DNA of 64,000 bases from Lobosporangium transversale (taxonomy: Eukaryota > Mortierellomycota > Mortierellomycetes > Mortierellales > Mortierellaceae). The stretch covers positions 1 to 64,000 of the forward strand of contig NW_019029039.1 in the NCBI RefSeq assembly GCF_002105155.1. Direction: 5' to 3'. Below are positions 45,579 to 57,542 of this stretch, piece after piece. The position numbers and the translations under genes are program-made. The notes below the pieces were generated by a model, which was not told the origin of the DNA, did not search any database, and saw nothing but the letters and a program-made list of their open reading frames with translations. The stretch's first letter is position 1; the number at the start of each line of letters is the position of its first letter.

Positions 45579-47685
45579 ATGCCTTCTTACACTTCTCCAA
45601 ACTTGTCTTCTCAACAAAATCAATATCACGAATCCTCCAATAAACCACATATCCTAATCGTTGGCGGCGGCATTGGCGGCCTCACTCTCGCGATTTTGCT
45701 TCAACATGCTCATATTCCATACACAGTCCTTGAACGCTCTTCCAATGTCCGATTGCTAGGATCGGCGATCGCACTTGGACCGGGCGTACTGCCACTGTTT
45801 GAACAGGTGGGCTTATTGGAAGAGATTGAGCAAAGCTCTCGCCCTGTGACTCGAGGTATGGTCTGGAGTGAGAAGTTAATTCCCATTATGGACCTGGACC
45901 ACACTTCAACCCAAAAGAGGCAAGTAGATCAACGAGGACAAGGCAACCAATGCAAGCAAACACAAGGAGCATCATTTGCTGTGTACTGTTATTTTATTTT
46001 AAAGTTGTAATGACTGATAAAAAAAATTGTTACATATTTGAAAATAACAAATTAGATATGGGTCTTTGACCAGAGTCATTGCACGACCCACACTATACCA
46101 GATCCTACTTTCACATGTTCCTTCTGAAAAGCTGTTCATGGGCAAAAAGGTCATATCATTTACACAGCAGCATCAACATCGGTCAGCTACAGCTGGAGGC
46201 CCAAGTGTGGAATCGACTGGATACAAGCAGCAGCAACACCCCATTGTCATTCAATGCGCGGATGGATCACAGTTTTCAGGCGATATCCTTGTCGGGGCTG
46301 ATGGTGCTTACAGTATTACACGACGTTTATTATATCAACAGATAGAGAATGATTATATAGCATCGGTGTCTGGACAGGTCAACATCCCGCCTTCATCCTC
46401 ACTTCCTTCACCATTGCCAGCTTGTGATAAGGAGCTACTATCTTTCACTTCCACCTGTCTTGTAGGCCAGACACGCCCGGGACTAGATTTGAGTAAATTC
46501 AAGTACGTCAGAGGACCAGACTGTAAAGTCGGCAGTATTATCGGAGACCATAAGCCGTATTCTGTAAGTAGATAAGAAATCCCTTTCTCTATATTTTGGT
46601 TCTTATTTGCTTACTGTCGATCCCTGGAGCTGACATGGTAAAAATATTTGATTCCCGATCCCTTTTTAATACTGTAGTGGAGTGTATTCAGCATGCCTGA
46701 CGACTCAATTTGCTGGATGGTGACTGAGCATCTTGGAGAGTCCTTTTCTGCAGTCTCGCCTGCTTCATCAGTACCTTCACTTTCATCGCCTTCCCCTCGC
46801 AGTGCATCACCTGCTCCATCCGCTTCCTCTACTTGTTCAAAATCCGATGAGGCCAGCTCAGAATGGGGGCCATTACAGGTTGATATTATGTGTGAACAAG
46901 TCAAGGACTTTCCAATCCCCTGCGGACCCGGACTCAAAATGTCGGATCTGATCCAGAATACAGACAGAGACAAAATTTCCAAAGTCATGTTGGAAGAAAA
47001 GCTCTTTGAGACGTGGTCATATGGGCGTGTGGTATTGCTTGGCGATGGTATGGATTTGCTTAGAATTGGATTTTTCTTATTCTTATTCTTATTCTTATTT
47101 ATCTATTTTAATTTTTGGAATGCAAAAAACTGACAATCATTTGTTTCATTAAATTATAGCATGCCATAAAATGCACCCTTCAGCCGGTTTAGGTGCAGTT
47201 GCTGCAATCCAGGATGCAGCTATTCTTTCAGACCTCCTTTATCAACTACCAGAATCGCCATCACTGCAGGATATCCAACAGGTATTCGAGATCTATCGCG
47301 AGGATCGGTATTGTATGGCGCAGCAGTCGTACGAAACTAGTTACCAGATGTCAACCTTGAATGAGCAGGTAATTGGCTTGACAACGATAGCTTCCATCTA
47401 GCTGTATTGTGCTAGCCTTTGGTCCTACTTAATAATAATTGATAACTTCACTAACGTGACCTTCATTTAAATTTACATCCCTGTCTTTAGTCCTGGATCT
47501 CTAATTTCATCCGGAAGGTTATGAATAATCTGCCCAAGTGGATATGGTATCGCGTGCTTGATCGTATGTATGAGTACCGTCCACAAGTATCATTTCTACC
47601 TAGAGTACAAGATCGTGGCGAGATGCCTCCATTGCCGCCTTCATATACGACCTATAGCAATGGATTTGATATTGACATCGACTAA
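45579..47685 (+). CDS. FAD-dependent monooxygenase
   Basis: Five exons: 45579-45919, 46056-46563, 46678-47047, 47160-47368, 47491-47685 (540 residues). A Rossmann dinucleotide motif ILIVGGGIGGLTLA (26-39) ends in the acidic residue Glu52. The second FAD motif ILVGADGAYS has ADG at 195-197, and the third is LLGDACHKMHPSAGLGA (about 403-419), a variant of the GDAAH motif. This order defines class A flavoprotein hydroxylases such as salicylate hydroxylase and kynurenine 3-monooxygenase. The substrate cannot be told from sequence. A Ser/Pro-rich insertion (about 310-345) interrupts the substrate domain. Intron 1 has a GC donor (AG|GCAAGT); the nearby GT would break the frame. Other introns are GT-AG. 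The C-terminal segment after the third motif may carry a membrane-associating helix (WISNFIRKVMNNLPKWIWYR). Confidence 0.86.
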
Positions 47686-47805
47686 GAATAGAGAAATGTA
47701 CAGCTAAAAATTTCTCTTACACAACCATACCACTCATCAAATTTGATCCATTTTTGTTTTTGTTTTTTATTCATTTCTATTTTGATTTTACTTTATGAAT
47801 ATGCA

Positions 47806-49191
47806 TTAACGGCCCGACATTACTGAAGGACGATGTCCTTGAGATTGTGCTTTGAACACTATATCATCCGGACTGGGTGTATCAAACTGGAAAACCCTTG
47901 CGGGTGTTACTGTTCCGGTGTCTTTTCCTGCTTCTGAACTTAATTTGATCCTGCGTAAAAGGAGCTCTGGATTCGTGGCTTGGAGAAGAGAAGCTGTAGA
48001 AAGCGCAATAGGAGACGGAGTCGGCTCCAGTTTTTCGAAAATTGATAGCGCAAAATGAGATGGTGGAGCAATCATAGACGAAAATCCTATTACAGCAGGC
48101 GTTGAATCCTCTCCTTGTTCAGATGTTGTTAAAATATCATCAGCCAAATTCGTTCGAGCAGCTGCCTGTTCAACAGCGTTGCCTTCTGATTGTGAGTTCA
48201 TGTCAACCGCAATCTCGTTTTCAGAGGTCTCCTGGGTATATGATGCTATGTTTTTAGAGGCCTGTGACTTCTCCGATAGCGGCTTCGAAGGGTTGGATAC
48301 TGATGGTAGTGGCTTTCGAGGCTGTAGTGATGATGAAGCTAAGCTAGACAGTGAAGGAGAAGATGATTCCATTGAATGCGAAGCGGTTAGTTTCGACGAA
48401 AATGCGCTCTTCTGGTCCCCTCTAGGCTCTCCGTCGCTTAGAGTGGCTCCTGCCCGGGCAGTCAGTCCTAGTGATGACCCGGTCAGGCCAGTACCATACG
48501 TCGTTCCAGATGTGGAGATAGATGACGATGGTAATCCCGATTGAGTAAGTTTGTTCGTAGACGATGTATTCGGGCTAGCAAGTGATGCCAGTGACTTCCG
48601 AGGCGGCGCAGCGTTTTGACTCGCTACAGACAATTCTGCGAGCGAGGATGAAGCTCTTGAAGTTGACGATGAGGTAGATGGCGAGTCATTGGATATATTT
48701 GTATCTGATCGGGCTTCGGATGCTACAGGGCCCGTTGCGTCTCGAGAGTGGGCTAGTGCTGCCAGCGATGGTCGCTCTGAGGTGCCTCCAAGCCTTGGTC
48801 CTAGTCCTGTTTGACCAAAACTACTGTTATTCTTACTGCTATTTGCCGAGGACGAAGCTCCAACTAGACGAGTCAATCCTCCTGCAGGTCGCGCCAATCC
48901 TGCTCCAACATTATTAGATCCCTTTGCAAGTTCTTGAAGAGACGACCCGTGATTGTTGCTACCGATGAGCCCCTTGCGTGCTCCTAGACTTGACAAACCT
49001 CTTCCATTACTACCTCCAGTCGCTGCCCCTGCTGCAAGACTAGTAAGATTTTGTCTAGGTTTGACTCCCGATGCCAATGCGGACAATGAAGGGGGTGCAT
49101 CCGAGTCTATGGTTGTAGTTGAGGCATCAGGAGCTGATGGGGCCCCATTTTTCTTCTGTATGTTCTTTGTAAGTCCTGCTAACCGTGACAT
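47806..49191 (-). CDS. SKI7-like / HBS1 N-terminal-like protein without GTPase domain
   Basis: A single-exon, 461-residue, Ser/Ala-rich, probably disordered protein. Two features stand out. Short Leu-Ala motifs recur along its length (SLSALAS, NLTSLAAG, SLQELAKG, SLAALAHS, SLAELSVAS, SLASLAS, SLSSLASS). The C-terminal end reads VFQFDTPSPDDIVFKAQSQ. The FDTPSPDD block is, from memory, a conserved motif of HBS1 N-termini and of SKI7 proteins or splice forms, which bridge the cytoplasmic exosome and the Ski complex. The HBS1 GTPase domain normally follows this motif. Here the frame stops 18 residues later, and the next gene on the opposite strand begins 120 bp further on. The product would therefore be a stand-alone SKI7-type bridge. 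The assignment rests on one motif, so it is moderate. Confidence 0.55.
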   Translation of the reverse strand: MSRLAGLTKNIQKKNGAPSAPDASTTTIDSDAPPSLSALASGVKPRQNLTSLAAGAATGGSNGRGLSSLGARKGLIGSNNHGSSLQELAKGSNNVGAGLARPAGGLTRLVGASSSANSSKNNSSFGQTGLGPRLGGTSERPSLAALAHSRDATGPVASEARSDTNISNDSPSTSSSTSRASSSLAELSVASQNAAPPRKSLASLASPNTSSTNKLTQSGLPSSSISTSGTTYGTGLTGSSLGLTARAGATLSDGEPRGDQKSAFSSKLTASHSMESSSPSLSSLASSSLQPRKPLPSVSNPSKPLSEKSQASKNIASYTQETSENEIAVDMNSQSEGNAVEQAAARTNLADDILTTSEQGEDSTPAVIGFSSMIAPPSHFALSIFEKLEPTPSPIALSTASLLQATNPELLLRRIKLSSEAGKDTGTVTPARVFQFDTPSPDDIVFKAQSQGHRPSVMSGR

Positions 49192-49828
49192 AAGTTGTTA
49201 ATGAGTTCAAAGATGGAAGTGTGAGTAGGCTGCAACATGTGGGAGTCTCTTGTCAGCAGATCGGCACGTGACCATACGCTCCAACCCTGAAACACTAATC
49301 AGAGTACAGACAACGCATGGGGCCAGTCTGAAATAAGCAATAGACGCATGGGATGCATGATATGGAAATGCACAGTTGTAAGTCAACTTGTAACATCCTC
49401 TTGCGTTACAATGCGTTAAAACGACGTCAATAACGTCGTCTTGTGTACACAAAATATCACAAGCTATGCTGTCATTGCAACTATTGTGTGAGCACAAATG
49501 GAAACATACTGATTATTCAATCTCAAAGTCAAAGAACCGAGGGTATCCAGCCGAGTATTATATTAACTTACTACTGGCTATTTCCATTTTGCCTCGGACG
49601 GTGCAAGGTGAATGAACTCAATCATAGAGAGACATGATCCGGTATCCAGCCAGAATTGTTTCATTATGAAATGGTCAACACTCAACATGACGGAAGACGC
49701 ACTATAAATTTATAGACTAGGGGCTTCGATGTAAAACTCGTATAAAAAGCCTATCCTCCTCACACTCGAATAGTTCACTCATTCCAACACATTATTCATT
49801 TTACTTTTTACATTCTACTCATTGAACC
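49192..49828. promoter_or_regulatory. divergent intergenic region, SKI7-like and Slm1-like genes
   Basis: A bidirectional spacer of 637 bp, less repetitive than most spacers in the window. A TATAAA-like word (TATAAATTTATAG) occurs near 49702 and the last 100 bp before the Slm1-like ATG are pyrimidine-rich. No factor site can be named with confidence. Confidence 0.35.
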
Positions 49829-52232
49829 ATGGAACAGAAACCAAAGTCAGCTCTTGGCAGGGCTCTTTCGCGCTTCGGCCGTAAATCAGCGCAACATCCA
49901 CCTGCTGCTAGTGCAGTCGCGCCAGAGCCCACCGCTCCTGCACCTGAGGCTGCTCCCAATTCGAAGCATATCGCAATCGACACCCGCGCTACCAACGAAC
50001 CCAAGCCTACTTCAGCCCTTCCCCAACCTGCTATTGATACCAGCGGTACTGGGGCACCAGTTATCGGAGATGAGCACAACCATGTAAGCGAGCCGACAGG
50101 TCCTTCAACGCCTTATACTACTTCTCCCAACAGCCCTATCATACCTGCTGCAGAGCCAACAGACTCGAAGCCAACTATATCGGCTCCTTCGGCAGGTAGA
50201 CATGATAAGTCTGCCACTGTTGATCCCCTTCGCAATTCCACACCGCAGCCACGCGAAGGTACCATTTCACCTAACAACAGTACACAAGGTGGGCTCTCAG
50301 GCACAGAAGGTGCCAATAACCAAGAGAATGGTCTCAACCCTGCCAATATTCTACTGAACCGTCTTGAGGCCTATCATTTAATTATCAAGAGCCTACAGCA
50401 ATACTTTATGGAGATTGCAACAGTTGAAAGTGCAGGGTCTAAAGCTATGCACAAAGCTTCTACTGTAGTCACAGTACCTTTTAAAGACGGCAATCAGTTT
50501 CTGGGAAGGGGAGGCTTACAGGATGTCTTTGTAGGCATTCGAGACTCCGCCAAACTGAGGGGTGACCAACATGCTAATGCGGCGAGCTTTGTAGAGGAGA
50601 CAATTGTGAAGAATTTTCGACGATTGAAACAAGATGTCAAGAACCAGATAAGGTTACTCAAGTCTGATGCGAATCTGCATGAGACCAAAGTTTTTAAGGA
50701 AAGAGAAATTACGCAAGAGAAGATTACTGCTCTTGCTAAGGCTATTGGGTTGCTGGAGAAAGGTGGAGGGCCTCTGCCTGAAACGGAGAAGGTGCATTCT
50801 GATCCATATGTCATTAACCTTGGTAAGTTTAATCCGATGGATGTGAAAATATGAAGACTATATTGCATTAATAGAACTTAAAAAACTAAACACTTTATGC
50901 AAAATCTTTCCTAGCATTGCGCCACCAGCTCACAAAACAAGTCCATGAGGAGAACTTGTTTGCTCGAGCATTTCGACAGTGTCAAGAACGGATTATGATG
51001 TTTGAGAAACAGCTTATCAATGAGGTCAAACAGACCCTAAACGCTTTTGCCCAGTTTCAGGCTGGAAACAACGTCGGTGCTAACTTCTCTCAATCCTGGG
51101 CGCCTACAGCGAGCGCATTGAATGCGCTACAAGAGGACAGTGAATGGAAGCACTTCTTTGAGCTGCATGGCCACGAGCTCTTCCCTTTGGAGCTAGTGGA
51201 TGCAAATCCAGAAGAGCTGGAATATCCATGCAAAGATAGCCAATGTTTGGTTCCAATCAAAGCAGCTTATATGAGTCGAATGTCTTCAGTTCTCAAGAAC
51301 TGGAAAGACGGATACTTTGTACTTACACAGGCTGGCTGGTTGCATGTCTTCCCTTCGGCGGACCTTCTCCATACATATAATCCCGAGAAGTCCATTTATA
51401 TCCCGACTGCTGTTCTGGGTCCACACAGTGATCCGGAACAAAGACAACACGTGTTCACAATTGATGGAAAGGGAACAGGCCTTCTTCATAGAGACGCCCA
51501 GTCATTCACGTAAGTTTCTCTTTTTTTTGTGACATATTAAGTCGCAGCCGTCGTAATCTCTCTTAATCAAACCATGTGTATAGAGAAGCAACAGTAAAGT
51601 AATACTTATTAAATCCTTTTTGTTTCCTTAGCATTCGTGCTAACTCTCGAGAAGAGATGCTCGAGTGGTGGAGTGAAATCTCCAAGCGCGCACACTCAAC
51701 CACGTTCACTCATGCAGGCGATGGTCGCCTAGAAGGAAACCTTTCTCGCAGCGGATCGGTAACGCGAGGTTCCACTGTAAACCCAGCTGCATCCACACAA
51801 CAACAGCAACCGACCACGCAACAGCAGCCCGTGCATCAGCAGCAGCCCGTGCACCAGCAACAATCCTTGCCTCCGACTGCTCCTCAGGGTGATACTGCTG
51901 CTACCACCAATGCTCCTCTTGCCGGCGCTGGTATCAACAGTAGTGTCATGCCTCCTACACATGAGCCTGCGATTGCTGCTAATAACGAAGCAAATGTAGC
52001 TCCTCCGCATACCGCTCCTGCTACTATGCAGCCTGGCCAGTCCGCTCAAGAGCCAATTAATGCGCCAACTAATAATGGGGCAACCATGGCTCCTGCGAAC
52101 CTCCCTCCAACCGCAACCCAGCCTATTCAACAGCAAACCCAACCAACTCAACCAGCTGAATTGAACCGTCGAAACACAGGTTCAACAAGCTCGCTTCGTA
52201 CGGAAGAGCTTCCCGTGCTCCCAGTTCAATAA
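49829..52232 (+). CDS. Slm1/Slm2-like PH-domain protein (TORC2 effector type)
   Basis: Three exons: 49829-50822, 50915-51509, 51632-52232 (729 residues). A Pro/Ser-rich N-terminus (1-170) precedes a helical F-BAR-like region (about 175-430; ANILLNRLEAYHLIIKSLQQ, RGDQHANAASFVEETIVKNF, VKNQIRLLKSDANLHETK). The PH domain follows (about 446-550; VLKNWKDGYFVLTQAGWLHV to EEMLEWWSEI). The tail is Gln/Pro/Ala-rich. This order is that of fungal Slm proteins, which bind PtdIns(4,5)P2 at the plasma membrane (eisosomes) and are phosphorylated by TORC2. The low-complexity tail contains a duplicated VHQQQPVHQQQ stretch. All introns are GT-AG. Confidence 0.83.
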
Positions 52233-52420
52233 ACAGAGAGATATTTGTTGCTTTTTAATATCAGTTAATCAAAGTTCTCAATAAAGAACAAATTACATTT
52301 TTTTCTTGTGCACGGGCACCATGGCAATAGAAAAATTTATGCAAGCCACTGCTGGATCAAAAGAATTATTATTATTTTTTATTCACTCTGAACATCTCAT
52401 TCAGTTACTCTTTCATCTTC

Positions 52421-54125
52421 ATGGCCAAGGACAAGAAGCCTCGTGGATTGGGACGTTCCTCCGGTGTTGCAGCAGCTACGGGCGCGACTGGGAAGAGCGC
52501 TAGTCGCTTCAACCCGCTTGCGAGCAGTTCCAAGGATGCAGCAGGCAAATCCAAGACTAGGAAGGATCAGGATAGTGACCAAGACCAAGTTATGTCTGAG
52601 GCGCTATCTACCTCAGAGTTATCACGGCATCATGCGGCAGAAGGAGAAGAAGAACAGGGGAAAGGGGATGAAGAGGAACATACTGCTAGTATTGCACTCA
52701 AGGAAGGCGAAGCTGGGGATGAATTGGCAGAGCTTCGCCAAACGTATGAAGCAGCTCAGAAACAGTTTGCAGAATCAGGAACGCAAGAGTATTTACGGGG
52801 GACGATTCACGAATGTGACAGGATGCTACGTAACTGTGGTGAGGAGGTTTATGCTAGTAGTGAATTCAATTATATATATGCGTCTGCTTTGCATGAGTTT
52901 TCGTTGATCGGAGCAGAGGATGAGGAGAGAAATGGATTTGTGGAGTTGGCATTGGAACATATTAGTCATGCAGCTGATCTGTTGAATAAGGAGAAGGACC
53001 AAGCATGGTTGTGGAAATACTACCTTGTTGCTGGTAAATTGAACCTTCAAAAGGTAACGAAAAAAAAAAAAAAAAAAAAGCTGTTTAGATGGCATTTTAT
53101 ATTTTGATAACCCTTCATTTATTTCTAATTTTTTTATATGTATATATATATATATTTAAAAAAAAACCCAGGCTGACGCTCTGTACGAAGAACAAGAAGC
53201 AGCATCATCCAAAAAGCAGTTTAAGAAGCTAGGAGATCAAATCCACGCAACACTATTACAAGCAACTAACTTGTTGGACACCGGATTTAAATTGATCCCT
53301 GAACGCGAAGAGAAGCATGTAGTCCGACTAGATGCAGACAAGTCAATTGAAAAGGTCAATGTTAAGGAGCATGAGATGGTCTCTGCAGCTGCGAATGTAG
53401 CCTTGCATGCAGATCGCTTTGAGGAATATGATCGCAGGAAACAGTGGAATACCTGGGCATTGGAAACCTACGAGAAAGTGACACAAGGTAAAGGAATTAA
53501 AAAAAGGGAGGTATAGAGGTATATTGTCCTTTGTTTACAGGGCTAACCTCGGATGACATATACCTTCTTTAGATACCCCTAATAACCTGGAAGCATGGCA
53601 AGGCATTGCAACATGTATGCACTCAATTGTTGGATGGTGGGCAGACCAGGCAGATGATGAGGAAGAGGACGATGAAGATCCGGATCAAGATGAGGAGGAG
53701 CCTGAGGATGAATATAGTCTTCCTGTGTATAGTACAGAGCGCGGTCAAATGTCATTACAAGCTGTGGAGGCTATCAAAAAGGGCATTGAGCTAGCACGCA
53801 AGTCTGAATCGCTAACAAGCGATCTTTTGACATTGGTGAGGGCTTTCTCCTATGCATTTTTGGGTGTTCTACTATATTAGCTCTAGCATGATGATTATTA
53901 TTTTTTGTATTCATATTCGAGTACCATAACATTGTCTACAAATAGGGTGCTGAATGCCATTTGAATCTTGTGAATATTGCGGTCGGAGACAAGGCAGCAG
54001 CGGAGCAATCTAAACAGGCTGTTACGTTGATCAAGGAGGCAATATCAACGTTCCCAGATCCTGCTCTAGAGGAGCGGTATGCAGAAGTTCTCCAGGAATT
54101 TGAGGAGATTGCTGGCAACAAGTGA
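52421..54125 (+). CDS. ETT1-like protein (enhancer of translation termination, TPR-like)
   Basis: Four exons: 52421-53053, 53172-53487, 53573-53835, 53946-54125 (463 residues). A basic N-terminus (PRGLGRSS...) and an acidic stretch are followed by alpha-helical TPR-like repeats (DELAELRQTYEAAQKQFAES, YASALHEFSLIGAEDEE, AWLWKYYLVAGKLNLQKADA), a very acidic loop (DDEEEDDEDPDQDEEEPEDE) and a last repeat (LGAECHLNLVNIAVGDKAAA). This matches the fungal ETT1 family, a nuclear protein linked to stop-codon recognition efficiency. The TGA stop (54123-54125) lies within AA|GTGAGT, a consensus donor. A downstream acceptor at 54378 would add KSNLNQL and lead to further splicing towards the DUF89 gene. 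I end the gene at the simple stop. Intron 1 starts with an A tract right after the donor. Confidence 0.8.
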
Positions 54126-54494
54126 GTGCTGGACACATATACATACAAAAATTAAAAAGAGAAATGAGTAAATAATAATAATGGTATGAAAAAAAAAAAA
54201 AGAATAAATACGAATATGGACATGTAGACTCAGAATGGATCTTGGGCCAAACTTAAAATAGACAAAGTTGCAAAGTATATCTATACAATTCGATCATTGT
54301 CTGATAAGATCCATCAAACACAAAAATGTGTAAACATTATAACAGTTTCTGCTTTTTTTTTTCTTTCTTCATCCGCAGATCCAACTTGAATCAACTGGTA
54401 AGCAACACATCGCTGTCTGCTTTACTATGCATACTCTCATCATTCCTCATGCAATTCTCACATTTACTTCCTCAATGCACAAGTACTCAAAAGC

Positions 54495-54525
<31 letters not shown>

Positions 54526-54542
54526 CCAATAGAAAAAAACAA

Positions 54543-54818
54543 ATGACAACGCTTTCTTTCGATCCTTCACACCCACCCAAGGCACCTCTTTCAGGGAGCA
54601 ATTGTGGCTCATTTGGATATACTACCCTCCAGAGACGTTTGCCAGTCATTGTTTCTAAGATTGTAGATGATGTCTATAGGGCATATAATGCACTGTCAGA
54701 TACCGACCCACTCAAGGCAGAAAAGGAGCAAGAAGCTAAAAAAATAATTGAGACCATTGGAGGATTGAGATACGAGTTACAGCGCGATAAGCCCTTTCGG
54801 TAATGATGAATAACTAAC

Positions 54819-54862
<44 letters not shown>

Positions 54863-56357
54863 AAGAATTTATTTCCGTCATGTTTCTCATTGATCGATCT
54901 TTTTTTTTTTTCTAGACCGTTCACTGATACACTTCCAGATGTTGAGGAATGGAATCAAACTTTAGCAAAATACTACCCAAATTCATCTTGGTACAAAGCT
55001 TCGTGGCTCTTTTCAGAATGCTATCTTTATCGTCGTGTCAAAGAGGCTTTTGCATTGACACAGCATTGGCGTCAATATGATCCGTTTTTTGAGCAGAAGC
55101 AGACTGTCTTCAAGTCATCTCAAAAGGCCGTGGTCGCGATCGCAGTCCAGTTGATGTCCCCTACGAATGAAAATGATCATCTGTCTGCGCTGGACGTTTT
55201 GGTCAGTAAAGGGCCGGAATCTAAGGGCACAAGAGAAGCTTTCCTTGAATTGACTCAAATCTGTCTTTGGGGCAATGCTACAGATTTGTCATTGCTTGAT
55301 AACCCAGATCTAGAAAAGGTGGAGGAATTACAGCGCAGGTTGATGGGAAATAGGCACCAAGCAAAGAATAGTGGTAACAGTAGTAATACCAACAATGACA
55401 GTTCATTATCTACCTCAGAAGACTCTTCAACAGTCAATGCTGATCAGTCGCAGAGGGAGCATAGAGAAGACCAAGAACCCACTGAGCTAGAGAAGCATGC
55501 TGAAAAAATCTTGCAGAACGACACTGAATTATTGTGGCAGAAGGTTAAGGCCATGCGCAATGGGCGCGTCGATATTATTCTGGACAATGCAGGTGAGTTA
55601 AACAAAAAAAGTCTTTTTTTTTTTTTTCTATGAAAACATTGCATTTCACCGTTATGTTTCCCTTCAAAATGCATTCTATTAACTTGTATGTTTCTATTCG
55701 CCCATAGGCTTCGAACTGTTTGTTGATCTTGTGTTTGCGGATTATTTGGTCCGTGCAGGATTTGCATCCACTGTTGATTTCCACGCTAAAAATATCCCTT
55801 GGTTTGTCTCGGACGTAATCCCATTTGACTTTCAATGGACTATTGACCAACTTTACAAAGCAGGCGAGGATGAGGACAAAGACAATAATGCCACGGACAC
55901 CTCAGCCACATCAACCTCGTTCTTTAATCCATCTGATGTGAATGAGCAAAAAGCACTCAAGGATCTGGGTAAAAGATGGCAAAACTATCTCCAGCAGGGT
56001 GTCTGGAAGGTGGGGACTCATGATTTCTGGACATCGTGCTTCGCGTTCTATCATCTTCCCAGTCTACCTTCCGCTCGAGATTTATTCCAGGATATGAAGA
56101 AATCAGATTTGTGGATCTTTAAGGGCGATCTAAACTATCGTAAACTGGTTTACGATTGTCAATGGCCCACAACAACACCCTTCACAGAAGCCATTGGGCC
56201 ATTGAGTGGTAAAGATATCCCCAGCTTAGTCTCGTTTAGGACCTGTAAAGCGGATGTAGTTGTGGGACTTAAATCCGGTGTTAAAGAAGAGGTGGAGAAG
56301 AAGGCCAAGGACTGGATGATCAGTGGAGAGTACGCTGTTATTTCATTTAGTCCATAG
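54543..56357 (+). CDS. DUF89/ARMT1-family damage-control phosphatase
   Basis: Three exons: 54543-54799, 54916-55592, 55708-56357 (527 residues). An N-terminal helical region contains FTDTLPDVEEWNQTLAKYYP and SWYKASWLFSECYLYRRV. The metal-binding core is ILDNAGFELFVDLVFADYL, whose Asp-Asn pair and following Asp coordinate the metal in DUF89 proteins. Later blocks are FHAKNIPWFVSDV, FWTSCFAFYHLPS, WIFKGDLNYRKLVYDCQWP and FRTCKADVVVGL. The family (yeast YMR027W, human ARMT1) dephosphorylates damaged or excess sugar phosphates such as fructose-1-phosphate, and animal members were also reported as carboxyl methyltransferases. A Ser/Asn-rich insertion (about 265-300) makes it longer than the yeast or human members. 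It starts 418 bp after the ETT1-like stop, on the same strand. Confidence 0.9.
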
Positions 56358-57542
56358 ATTTCGTTGATTATTTGATAAATAACGCCGAGAGTATTTTAAT
56401 AGAGAGTCTAGAGAAAAGCAGTGAGAAAAATACTAATGATCTGTGTGGTGTGGCTACCCACTACCTTGCATGTCTGTGTTCATTCCTCCAAAGGACTAAA
56501 AGAAGGGGAATTGAAAAAAAGGGAGTGCAGAACTTTGTGTTACGCACAATTATTCCTAGACCTCACCTTTGCTCTCACAGCATATTCAACCCTGCATTTT
56601 GACACTGACGTTCTGACTATCGCTCGCTGATGGTAATATTCAAGCTTAATTATACACCCATGGATTATTTTGAAAAATGTATTTTATTTTATTTTTTCCC
56701 TTTTTAAATCAGAAAAGCAATATCTTCCATATTTTACTTGGAGTTCGGTTCATTTCCTCCACTCATCGACGTGCCATAATCAGTCTACAACATGCTTCTA
56801 TAGTTGCAACCTTCAGAGCCTCAACTCCGGTATGGTTCAAAATACGAAAGGGTTGAGTGTGCAAGTACAAGGCCCAAGTGTTACTCACGCGTTTCTGAAG
56901 ACTTGGATGATCGTGTATCTTCTCAAATATGTTATTGAAGTCTTACCTTCCATTTTGACAGAGAAAAGCGCAAAGTAAAGTAAATTGTCATCATACCCGC
57001 CATAGAAACGTCAAGACTACACATCCATTGCTTATGTTTTATTGCGCCTTGTAGGCGCGTCTGGCACGGAGTCTCATCTCATGATTATCAATACTGCGCT
57101 TTACTTCATCCTCTTCACACCTAAGCCCAAACTGACTTAGATACCATCACTAGAGGATTCGTACGTGCTCTTCAATTTGAAAAGGTAACAAAAAAAAAAA
57201 AAAAAAAAAAAAAAAATTAAAAGAGTTGTCATAATGGGCTATGTAAATCCGAGGCGTACCAAAGCAGAAAGAACATCGAGATGACCTCCTTTACTCTACC
57301 GTTGGTGGTTTTAGTTTTAGTCACGTGGAGGGTTCGCCACCAACTATTTAACGAGCAACAGCTCAGGAAAATCTGGCTCCTTGTTCCTTCTTTTACACAA
57401 GAGCCATTTGAGTACTGACTGTTCTCGTTCAGTCTTTGAGTAGTGTGTTCTTTTATTGTGTTAGAGAGTTATCTCATCTATCCGTAGCTGGAAGTGACCG
57501 GCTTCACAACCCACTAAAACGACCCAAAATCTCCTATCATAC
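56358..57542. other. spacer downstream of the DUF89 gene
   Basis: No gene assigned. A plus-strand open frame at 56670-56978 and neighbouring frames give some protein-like words, but no chain of exons. A GTTGGTGG/CCACCAAC inverted repeat occurs at 57300-57343. An A tract lies at 57189-57216. Confidence 0.45.

Noticed and set aside
49819-50079. Minus-strand open frame overlapping the Slm1-like gene
   Set aside because: Shadow of the Pro/Ala-rich coding exon on the other strand.
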